Position numbers and translations under genes: made by a program | Source of the DNA: Rhodoferax sp. | GTDB lineage: Bacteria; Pseudomonadota; Gammaproteobacteria; Burkholderiales; Burkholderiaceae_C | Reading direction: 5' to 3' | NCBI RefSeq assembly: GCF_023700745.1 | Contig: NZ_JAMPYG010000005.1 | Coordinates: 62,001 to 126,000 of the forward strand | Length of the DNA: 64,000 nt | Shown: piece after piece, positions 47,537 through 55,072 of the stretch | How positions within the stretch are numbered: the stretch's first letter is position 1 | How the letters are laid out: each line of letters starts with the position of its first letter | Notes under the pieces: generated by a model | What the model was told of the DNA's origin: nothing | Databases searched by the model: none | The model's input: the letters and a program-made list of their open reading frames with translations, nothing else

Positions 47537-48310
47537 ATGACAACTTCTTTCATCAACCTCAACGCTGACCTGGGCGAGGGATTCGGTGCCTGGCAGATGG
47601 GCGACGATGGCGCCCTGCTGGGAATCATCAACAGTGCCAATGTGGCTTGTGGTTTCCATGCCGGTGACCCCGCCATCATGCGCGACACGGTACGCCAGGC
47701 TTTTGCCCAAGGCGTGAGCGTCGGCGCGCACCCCTCGTTTCCAGACCTGCAGGGCTTCGGACGACGCGCCATGCAAATGTCACCCAAAGACCTTGAAGCC
47801 AACATCCTCTACCAGGTCGGCGCGCTGCAAGCCATGGCGGCGGCAGAGGGCGGGCGGGTCACCCACGTCAAGCCCCATGGTGCCCTGAACAACATCGCCT
47901 GCGTCGATGTGGCCGTGGCAGAAAGCGTGGTGCGCGCAGTGCAAAGCCTGAACCAAGGACTCATTCTTCTGGCACCCGCACATTCCGCGCTGGTCCGGGC
48001 TGCCGAGGCCGCAGGCCTGCCGGTGCGCTACGAGGTGTTTGCCGACCGCGCTTACCTGGACGATGGCCAGTTGATGCCTCGCTCGCGCCCAGGTGCCGTG
48101 CTGCACGATGCTCAGGCCTGTGTGGCACATGTGCTTCGCATGCTGCGCGAAAAAGCGATTGTGACGGCCACGGGTGGCTTCTTGCCCACCCGGATTGACA
48201 GCATTTGTGTGCACGGTGACGGACCGGATGCGGTACACACTGCCCGCCTGATTCGCCAGGCTCTGGCGTCAGAGGGCTACACGCTGGTTCCACTTGATCG
48301 CCTGACGTGA
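47537..48310 (+). CDS. pxpA: 5-oxoprolinase subunit PxpA (LamB/YcsF family)
   Basis: A 257-residue barrel-fold subunit thought to bind 5-oxoproline in the PxpABC complex. The start INLNADLGEGFGAWQMGDD and the motif SANVACGFHAGDPAIM are typical of YcsF/PxpA. THVKPHGALNN and EVFADRAYLDDGQLMPRSRPGA are also family segments. The start ATG 47537 fits the family; an earlier ATG at 47516 overlaps the pxpC stop. Last gene of the cluster; no T-rich terminator follows. Confidence 0.94.
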   Translation: MTTSFINLNADLGEGFGAWQMGDDGALLGIINSANVACGFHAGDPAIMRDTVRQAFAQGVSVGAHPSFPDLQGFGRRAMQMSPKDLEANILYQVGALQAMAAAEGGRVTHVKPHGALNNIACVDVAVAESVVRAVQSLNQGLILLAPAHSALVRAAEAAGLPVRYEVFADRAYLDDGQLMPRSRPGAVLHDAQACVAHVLRMLREKAIVTATGGFLPTRIDSICVHGDGPDAVHTARLIRQALASEGYTLVPLDRLT

Positions 48311-48411
48311 CCGTTGAAACCTGACCCAGCAGATTCCTCAGTCACCGCCCGCCTGACAATTTGCGCCAGAATCGCCAGTGATAGCTTACGCACATCCCCC
48401 ACCCCCACAGC

Positions 48412-48443
48412 AAAAAGCCCGAACCGGTGAGGGCTCGGGCTTT
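48412..48443 (-). terminator. Terminator of the aceE-aceF-lpdA operon
   Basis: Stem AAAGCCCGA (48414-48422) pairs with TCGGGCTTT (48435-48443), loop of 12 bases. On the minus strand the second arm ends in a T5 run, 24 bases after the lpdA stop. Read on the plus strand it may also end the pxp operon weakly. Confidence 0.8.
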
Positions 48444-48466
48444 GCGGGGTAGCGAAGACACTTGCT

Positions 48467-50311
48467 CTACTTGCGTGCCGGCGGCACATCCGTGCAACTG
48501 CCGTGCGCAATCTCGGCCGCCATGCCGATGCTCTCGCCCAGCGTCGGGTGCGGGTGGATCGTCTTGCCGATGTCCACCGCGTCAGCGCCCATTTCAATGG
48601 CCAGCGCAATCTCGCCGATCATGTCACCCGCGTGGGTACCGACCATGCCACCGCCCAGGATCTTGCCGTGGCCATGCGCTTCGGGGGAGTCATCAAACAG
48701 CAGCTTGGTGACGCCTTCGTCGCGGCCATTGGCAATGGCACGCCCCGAGGCATTCCACGGGAACAGGCCCTTCTTGACCTTGATGCCCTGCGCCTTGGCC
48801 TGGTCTTCGGTGAGGCCGACCCAGGCCACTTCGGGGTCGGTGTAGGCCACGCTTGGAATCACGCGGGCGTTGAAAGCGGCAGCTGCCAGTTCCTTGTTGC
48901 CCTGCAGTTCACCGGCAATCACTTCGGCCGCCACATGCGCTTCGTGAACGGCCTTGTGCGCCAGCATGGGCTGGCCGACGATGTCACCGATGGCGAAGAT
49001 ATGCGGCACGTTGGTGCGCATCTGGATGTCGACGTTGATGAAGCCGCGGTCGGTCACGGCCACGCCGGCCTTGTCGGCGGCGATCTTCTTGCCATTGGGC
49101 GTGCGGCCCACGGCTTGCAGCACCAGGTCGTAGACCTGCGGTGCGGGGGCGGTGCCGCCCTCCTCCGCAGGCGCAAACGTCACCTCGATGCCTTCAGGCA
49201 AAGCGCGTGCCGACACCGTCTTGGTCTTGAGCATGATGTTGTCGAAGCGCTTGGCGTTCATCTTCTGCCAGATCTTGACCAGGTCGCGGTCGGCGCCCTG
49301 CATCAGGCCGTCGAGCATTTCAACCACGTCCAGGCGCGCGCCGAGCGTGCTGTAGACCGTGCCCATTTCCAGGCCGATGATGCCGCCGCCCAGGATCAGC
49401 ATGCGCTTGGGCACTTCCTTGAGCGCCAAAGCGCCAGTGCTGTCCACCACGCGCGGATCGTCAGGCATGAAGGGCAGGCGCACGGCCTGGCTGCCGGCGG
49501 CGATGATGGCTTTCTTGAACGCGATGGTTTGGGTTTTACCGGTTTTCTCTTGTGAGCTTCCCGTGGTTTCCTCGACCTGCACATGGTTGGCTCCCACAAA
49601 GGCGCCGTAGCCGCGCACGATGGTGACCTTGCGCATCTTGGCCATGGCGGCGAGGCCACCGGTCAGCTTGCTGATGACCTTTTCCTTGTGGCCGCGTAGC
49701 GTGTCCACATTGACCTTGGGCGCACCAAAGTCAACGCCAAGCGCCGCCATGTGGCTTACTTCGTCGATCACGGCGGCCACATGCAGCAACGCCTTGCTTG
49801 GGATGCAACCCACATTGAGGCAAACGCCACCCAGCGTGGTGTAGCGCTCAACCAAGATGACCTTGAGCCCCAGGTCGGCAGCGCGGAACGCGGCTGAATA
49901 CCCCCCCGGGCCGGCGCCGAGCACCAGCAAGTCGCAGTCGAGGTCGGCACTGCCAGCAAAACTGGCCGCCGTGGGCGCGTTGACGGGAACGGCAGCGGGT
50001 GCCGCTGCTTGTGGTGCGGCTGGCGCGGCGGCCGGTGCAGGCGCGGCCTGGCTTGTCGGCACCGCAGCGGCGTCAGAGGACTCCAGCACCAGCAGCAGCG
50101 AGCCTTCGGAAACCTTGTCGCCCAGTGCCACTTTGAGTTCCTTGACCACGCCGGCGTGGCTGCAGGGGATTTCCATGGACGCCTTGTCGGACTCCACGGT
50201 GATCAGGCTTTGCTCGGCCTTGACGGTGTCGCCGGGCTTGACCAGCAGTTCAATGACGGTGACTTCAGCGAAGTCGCCAATGTCGGGGACCTTGATGTCG
50301 ATGAGTGCCAT
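48467..50311 (-). CDS. lpdA: Dihydrolipoyl dehydrogenase with N-terminal lipoyl domain (E3 of pyruvate dehydrogenase)
   Basis: A 614-residue flavoenzyme that reoxidises the lipoyl groups of AceF with NAD+. The N-terminal lipoyl domain (residues 1-80) has the lipoylated Lys K43 in ESDKASM. An Ala/Pro-rich linker (about 85-125) leads to the FAD motif [12 protein letters not shown], the redox disulfide in [12 protein letters not shown], the NAD motif [11 protein letters not shown], and the C-terminal active-site His in [12 protein letters not shown] lipoyl-E3 fusion is usual in Burkholderiales. The start [12 protein letters not shown] is chosen over an ATG four codons upstream. Its lipoyl domain shares a 39-base exact stretch with aceF. 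Confidence 0.95.
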   Translation of the reverse strand: MALIDIKVPDIGDFAEVTVIELLVKPGDTVKAEQSLITVESDKASMEIPCSHAGVVKELKVALGDKVSEGSLLLVLESSDAAAVPTSQAAPAPAAAPAAPQAAAPAAVPVNAPTAASFAGSADLDCDLLVLGAGPGGYSAAFRAADLGLKVILVERYTTLGGVCLNVGCIPSKALLHVAAVIDEVSHMAALGVDFGAPKVNVDTLRGHKEKVISKLTGGLAAMAKMRKVTIVRGYGAFVGANHVQVEETTGSSQEKTGKTQTIAFKKAIIAAGSQAVRLPFMPDDPRVVDSTGALALKEVPKRMLILGGGIIGLEMGTVYSTLGARLDVVEMLDGLMQGADRDLVKIWQKMNAKRFDNIMLKTKTVSARALPEGIEVTFAPAEEGGTAPAPQVYDLVLQAVGRTPNGKKIAADKAGVAVTDRGFINVDIQMRTNVPHIFAIGDIVGQPMLAHKAVHEAHVAAEVIAGELQGNKELAAAAFNARVIPSVAYTDPEVAWVGLTEDQAKAQGIKVKKGLFPWNASGRAIANGRDEGVTKLLFDDSPEAHGHGKILGGGMVGTHAGDMIGEIALAIEMGADAVDIGKTIHPHPTLGESIGMAAEIAHGSCTDVPPARK

Positions 50312-50367
50312 GTTGGTTTCCAATAAATGAGATTGAAGGTTCGCCGAAAAAAAAGCTCTCTTGACTT

Positions 50368-50434
50368 CGTAGGAGTCGCGCCCTCGCGACGAAGGCTGTT
50401 TTGAATACCTTCGCGGCGGGGCGCCACTCCTACA
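50368..50434. repeat. REP-like palindrome between aceF and lpdA
   Basis: GTAGGAG (50369-50375) and CTCCTAC (50427-50433) bound an imperfect palindrome with GAAGG/CCTTC and GCGCC inner arms. It has the same TGTAGGAG design as the element at 32994-33117. Within the operon mRNA it would fold into a stable hairpin. Confidence 0.65.
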
Positions 50435-50448
50435 GGTGCGTCAGCCTT

Positions 50449-52101
50449 TTAGAGCAGCACGCGACGGAAATCCCCCAGGATCTGGCCCAGGTACACGTTA
50501 AAACGGGCCGCAGCAGCACCGTCGATCACGCGGTGATCCCAGGTCAGGCTGAGCGGCAGCATCAGGCGCGGCTGGAAGGCCTTGCCGTCCCACACCGGCT
50601 CAATGGTGGAGCGGCAGACGCCCAGAATGGCGACCTCGGGCGCATTGATGATGGGCGTGAAATAACGCCCGCCAATGCCACCGAGGCTGCTGATGGTGAA
50701 GCTGGCACCCGACATTTCGGCCGGACTCAGTTTGCCGTCACGCGCCTTCTTGGCGAGTTCACCCATCTCGGTGCTGATCTGGAAAATGCCTTTTTTGTCG
50801 GCATCCTTGATCACCGGCACCATCAGGCCGTTGGGCGTGTCGGCGGCGAAACCGATGTGGAAATACTGCTTGTAGATCAGCGCATCGCCGTCCAGGCTGC
50901 TGTTGAACTCGGGGTATTTCTTGAGCGCGGCGACGCAGGCCTTGATCAGGAATGCGAGCATGGTGACCTTGACGCCGCTCTTCTCGTTTTCCTTGTTGGT
51001 GGAAACGCGGAACGCCTCCAGGTCGGTGATGTCGCAGTCGTCATGGTTGGTGACGGCCGGGATCATGATGGCGTTGCGCAGCAGGTTGGCACCGCTGATC
51101 TTCTTGATGCGCGACATTTCCTTGCGCTCTACCGGGCCGAACTTGGTGAAGTCGACTTTGGGCCACGGGATCAGGCCGAGCTCGGAGCCCCCACCGCCGG
51201 CGGCTGGCTTGGCCGCCTGCTGGGCCGAAATGGCCAGGGTTTGCACCGCACCGCTCATGACCGAGCGGGTGAAGGCCTGCACGTCGGCGTCGGTGATGCG
51301 GCCCTTCAGGCCACTGCCCTTGACTTCGTTCAGCGGCACGCCCAGCTGGCGGGCGAACTTGCGCACCGAGGGTGAGGCATGCGGCAGACCGAGTGCCGGC
51401 GTCGCGGTGGGAACGTGGGCCGGTGCGGCCACTGCGGCTGGAACAGCAGCAGCTTGGGCCGGTGCCGCTGCAACCACTGCCGGGGCGGCAGGTGCAGATG
51501 CAGATGCCACGGCAGCAGTGGGAGCCGTTCCCTCCAGAATCGCCAGCAGGTCGCCAATATTGACCTTGTCGCCCATCTTGACCTTGAGGTCCTTGATGAC
51601 ACCGGCTGCGCTCGAAGGGATTTCCATCGAGGCCTTGTCCGACTCGACGGTGATCAGGCTTTGCTCAAGTCTGACGCTGTCACCCGCCTTGACCATGATC
51701 TCGATCACGGTCACGTCCTTGAAGTCGCCAATGTCGGGCACGCGCACCTCGACCGGGCCGCTCGCCACAGCGGGTGCTGCGGCAGCGGGTGCCGGCGCTG
51801 CGGCTGGAGGTGCCACTGCGGCGGGTGCTGCTGGCGCAGACACTGCCGGTGCGGGCGCTTCGCCGGCCACTTCGAGCATCAGTATGAGTGAGCCCTTTTT
51901 CACCTTGTCGCCCAAAGCGACCTTGAGTTCCTTGACCACGCCGGCGTGGCTTGACGGGATTTCCATGGAAGCCTTGTCGGACTCCACGGTGATCAGGCTT
52001 TGCTCGGCCCGGACAGCGTCGCCGGGTTTGACCATCAATTCAATAACGGCTACTTCATCAAAGTCCCCAATGTCCGGGACTGTCACTTCTATGGTTGCCA
52101 T
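50449..52101 (-). CDS. aceF: Dihydrolipoyllysine acetyltransferase (E2 of pyruvate dehydrogenase)
   Basis: A 550-residue E2 core subunit. Two lipoyl domains (about residues 1-78 and 115-195), each with the Lys in [12 protein letters not shown], are joined by Ala/Pro-rich linkers. A peripheral-subunit-binding domain follows (SPSVRKFARQLGVPLNEVKGSG), then the acetyltransferase core ending in SLTWDHRVIDGAAAARF, with the catalytic His and Asp. The start MATIEVTVPDIG has GGAGACA upstream. It is between aceE and lpdA, separated by hairpin-forming repeats on both sides. Confidence 0.96.
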   Translation of the reverse strand: MATIEVTVPDIGDFDEVAVIELMVKPGDAVRAEQSLITVESDKASMEIPSSHAGVVKELKVALGDKVKKGSLILMLEVAGEAPAPAVSAPAAPAAVAPPAAAPAPAAAAPAVASGPVEVRVPDIGDFKDVTVIEIMVKAGDSVRLEQSLITVESDKASMEIPSSAAGVIKDLKVKMGDKVNIGDLLAILEGTAPTAAVASASAPAAPAVVAAAPAQAAAVPAAVAAPAHVPTATPALGLPHASPSVRKFARQLGVPLNEVKGSGLKGRITDADVQAFTRSVMSGAVQTLAISAQQAAKPAAGGGGSELGLIPWPKVDFTKFGPVERKEMSRIKKISGANLLRNAIMIPAVTNHDDCDITDLEAFRVSTNKENEKSGVKVTMLAFLIKACVAALKKYPEFNSSLDGDALIYKQYFHIGFAADTPNGLMVPVIKDADKKGIFQISTEMGELAKKARDGKLSPAEMSGASFTISSLGGIGGRYFTPIINAPEVAILGVCRSTIEPVWDGKAFQPRLMLPLSLTWDHRVIDGAAAARFNVYLGQILGDFRRVLL

Positions 52102-52123
52102 GTTGGTGTCTCCAAATGTGTTT

Positions 52124-52197
52124 TTGCCACTGCGAGCGCAGCGCGGCAGTCCAGGGTTTCATGGATTGCCGCGTCGCTGCACGCCTCGCAATGACGG
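52124..52197. repeat. Long inverted repeat between aceE and aceF
   Basis: Arms GCGCGGCAGTCCA (52141-52153) and TGGATTGCCGCG (52162-52173) pair with an 8-base loop, and outer arms CACTGCGAG (52129-52137) and CTCGCAATG (52185-52193) extend the hairpin. It resembles the GTCATTGCGAGGNG...GCGGCAATCCA repeats scattered in many proteobacterial genomes. It fills most of the 99-base intergenic gap. Confidence 0.7.
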
Positions 52198-52200
52198 TGG

Positions 52201-54912
52201 TTACGCGTAAAGTGGATTGACCTTGTCGGTATTGATGCCGTATTTGGCAATGGCCTCGGCCACTTTGGCGACTGGCAGCTTGCCGTCTTCGCTGAGCGCC
52301 TTGAGAGCCGCAACCACAATGTAGTGGCGGTTGATCTCGAAGTGTTCGCGCAACTTGGAGCGGAAGTCACTGCGGCCGTAACCGTCGGTGCCCAGCACCT
52401 TGTAAGTGCGATCCTTGGGAATGAAAGAACGGATCTGCTCGGCATAGGACTTCATGTAGTCGGTCGATGCGACCACCGGGCCGTCATGACCGGCAAGTTG
52501 CTGCGCCACAAACGACACTTTCGGCTCGGCTGTGGGGTGCAGCAGGTTGTCGCGTTCGCAGGCCTGGCCGTCGCGCGCCAGCTCGTTGAAGCTGGGGCAG
52601 CTCCAGACATCGGCAGACACGCCCCAGTCCTGGGCCAGCAGTTGCTGTGCAAAAAAGCTCTCGCGCAGGATGGTGCCCGAACCCAGCAACTGGACGCGCG
52701 GTCCGCTGGCCCCCGCATCCCCGGGCCTGCTCAGGTACATGCCCTTGATGATCTGTTCTTCGGTGCCCGGGGTGAGGCCGGGCATGGCGTAGTTCTCGTT
52801 GAGCAGGGTGATGTAGTAATACACGTTCTCCTGCTTCTCGACCATGCGCTTGAGGCCATGGTGCAGGATCACGCCGACTTCATGCGCGAAGGTCGGGTCG
52901 TAGCTGACGCAATTCGGAATGGTGCCGGCCAGAATGTGGCTGTGGCCGTCTTCGTGCTGCAAACCTTCGCCATTGAGCGTGGTGCGCCCGCTGGTGCCGC
53001 CCAGCAAAAAGCCGCGTGCCTGCATGTCGCCCGCAGCCCAGGCCAGGTCGCCAATGCGCTGGAAGCCGAACATCGAGTAGTACACATAAAAAGGCACCAT
53101 GATGCGGTTGCTGGTGGAGTAGCTGGTGGCAGCAGCAATCCAGCTGGCCATGCCACCCGCCTCGTTGATGCCTTCCTGCAGCACCTGGCCCTTGACATCT
53201 TCCTTGTAATACATGACCTGGTCTTTGTCGACCGGGGTGTATTGCTGGCCATCGGGGTTGTAGATGCCAATCTGACGAAACAGCCCTTCCATGCCGAAGG
53301 TACGGCCTTCGTCAACCAGGATCGGCACCACACGCGGGCCCAAAGCCTGGTCGCGCAGCAGCTGCGTCAGAAAGCGCACATAGGCCTGCGTGGTGGAGAT
53401 CTCGCGGCCTTCAGCGGTCGGCTCGATCACACTCTTGAACACTTCGAGGGCCGGCACGGTAAAGTGCTCGTCGGCCTTGGTGCGGCGGTGCGGCAGGTAA
53501 CCGCCCAGGGCCTTGCGGCGCTCGTGCAGGTATTTCATTTCCGGCGTGTCGTCAGCCGGCTTGTAGAACGGAATGTCGGCAATCTGGCTGTCGGGGATCG
53601 GGATGTTGAAACGGTCACGGAAAATCTTGATGTCTTCGTCGGTGAGCTTCTTGGTCTGGTGCACGTTGTTTTTGCCCTCGCCGCTCTTGCCCATGCCAAA
53701 ACCCTTGACGGTCTTGATCAGCAGCACGCTCGGCTGGCCCTTGTGATTCACCGCAGCGTGGTAGGCGGCGTAGACCTTTTGCGGGTCGTGGCCACCGCGG
53801 CGCAGGTTCCAGATGTCGTCGTCGCTCATCTTGGCCACCATCTCCAGCGTCTTCGGGTCACGGCCAAAGAAATGCTTGCGCACATAGGCGCCGTCGTTGG
53901 ACTTGAAGGTCTGGTAGTCGCCGTCAAGCGTGTCCATCATGACCTTGCGCAGGGCGCCGTCCTTGTCGCGCGCCAGCAGCGGGTCCCAGTTGCTGCCCCA
54001 CAGCAGCTTGATCACGTTCCAGCCGGCACCGCGGAAGGTGCCTTCGAGTTCCTGGATGATCTTGCCGTTGCCGCGCACCGGGCCGTCCAGGCGCTGCAGG
54101 TTGCAGTTGATGACAAACACCAGGTTGTCGAGTTTCTCGCGGGCCGCCAGACCAATCGCGCCAAGACTCTCCACCTCGTCCATTTCGCCGTCACCGCAGA
54201 ACACCCAGACCTTGCGGTTCTCGGTGTTGGCAATGCCGCGGGCGTGCAAATACTTGAGGAACCGTGCCTGGTAAATCGCCATCAGCGGGCCCAGACCCAT
54301 GGACACGGTGGGAAACTGCCAGAACTCGGGCATGAGCTTGGGGTGCGGGTAGCTCGACAAACCCTTGCCAGCGGTTTCCTGGCGGAAATGCAGCAACTGC
54401 TCTTCGGTCAGGCGGCCTTCCATGTAGGCCCGGGCGTAGACACCGGGCGCCACATGGCCCTGGATGTAGAGGCAGTCGCCGCCATGGTTTTCCGATTCTG
54501 CGTGCCAGAAATGGTTGAAGCCAGCGCCAAACATATGGGCCAGCGAAGCGAATGAGCCAATGTGACCACCCAGGTCGCCACCGTCCTCAGGGTGATGGCG
54601 ATTGGCCTTGACGACCATGGCCATGGCGTTCCAGCGCATGTAGGCACGCAGGCGTTCTTCGATTTCGATGTTGCCGGGGCAGCGCTCTTCCTGGTCGGTC
54701 TCGATGGTGTTGACATAGCCGGTGTTGGCCGAGAACGGCATGTCGATGCTGCTTTGACGTGCATGCTCCAGCAGCTGCTCCAGCAGGAAGTGCGCGCGCT
54801 CGGGGCCTTCACTCTCAATGACGGCGCTCAAGGCGTCCATCCATTCGCGGGTTTCCTGGCTGTCGGCATCCGGTGCGGAAATACCTACTCGGCTCTCGGG
54901 TATGACTGACAT
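52201..54912 (-). CDS. aceE: Pyruvate dehydrogenase E1 component (homodimeric)
   Basis: A 903-residue thiamine-diphosphate enzyme that decarboxylates pyruvate and acetylates the lipoyl groups of AceF. The ThDP-binding motif is FCGDGEMDEVESLGAIGLAAREKLDNLVFVINCNLQ-like (GDG...N), near residues 225-260. The N-terminus (PESRVGISAPDADSQETREWMDALSAVIESEG) and the AMYKE-less length of ~900 residues are typical of the E. coli-type homodimeric E1. The start has GGAGACA upstream. It heads the operon and is divergent from a PAS kinase gene with 160 bases between. Confidence 0.96.
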   Translation of the reverse strand: MSVIPESRVGISAPDADSQETREWMDALSAVIESEGPERAHFLLEQLLEHARQSSIDMPFSANTGYVNTIETDQEERCPGNIEIEERLRAYMRWNAMAMVVKANRHHPEDGGDLGGHIGSFASLAHMFGAGFNHFWHAESENHGGDCLYIQGHVAPGVYARAYMEGRLTEEQLLHFRQETAGKGLSSYPHPKLMPEFWQFPTVSMGLGPLMAIYQARFLKYLHARGIANTENRKVWVFCGDGEMDEVESLGAIGLAAREKLDNLVFVINCNLQRLDGPVRGNGKIIQELEGTFRGAGWNVIKLLWGSNWDPLLARDKDGALRKVMMDTLDGDYQTFKSNDGAYVRKHFFGRDPKTLEMVAKMSDDDIWNLRRGGHDPQKVYAAYHAAVNHKGQPSVLLIKTVKGFGMGKSGEGKNNVHQTKKLTDEDIKIFRDRFNIPIPDSQIADIPFYKPADDTPEMKYLHERRKALGGYLPHRRTKADEHFTVPALEVFKSVIEPTAEGREISTTQAYVRFLTQLLRDQALGPRVVPILVDEGRTFGMEGLFRQIGIYNPDGQQYTPVDKDQVMYYKEDVKGQVLQEGINEAGGMASWIAAATSYSTSNRIMVPFYVYYSMFGFQRIGDLAWAAGDMQARGFLLGGTSGRTTLNGEGLQHEDGHSHILAGTIPNCVSYDPTFAHEVGVILHHGLKRMVEKQENVYYYITLLNENYAMPGLTPGTEEQIIKGMYLSRPGDAGASGPRVQLLGSGTILRESFFAQQLLAQDWGVSADVWSCPSFNELARDGQACERDNLLHPTAEPKVSFVAQQLAGHDGPVVASTDYMKSYAEQIRSFIPKDRTYKVLGTDGYGRSDFRSKLREHFEINRHYIVVAALKALSEDGKLPVAKVAEAIAKYGINTDKVNPLYA

Positions 54913-55012
54913 GTGTTGTCTCCTGTATTGTTCGGCCCATCAATGGTAGTGGAATTTGCCATTTTGGGGATTGTTTAAATTCTAGCGGGATTTTTCAAAA
55001 ATTTCAAATCGT

Positions 55013-55032
55013 GTATTGTGTTTTTACAATAC
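55013..55032. promoter_or_regulatory. Inverted repeat in the aceE/PAS-kinase divergent promoter region
   Basis: GTATTGT (55013-55019), a 6-base spacer GTTTTT, then ACAATAC (55026-55032), a perfect seven-base dyad. It lies 40 bases before the kinase ATG and 100 bases before aceE in an AT-rich stretch, and is a plausible operator for either gene. Confidence 0.45.
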
Positions 55033-55072
55033 GAAATAAATAAAAGCGATCACACACACCTACACTTGCCCA

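Noticed and set aside
52324-54555. 743-codon open frame antisense to aceE
   Set aside because: Shadow of a well-identified gene, no domain or ribosome site.
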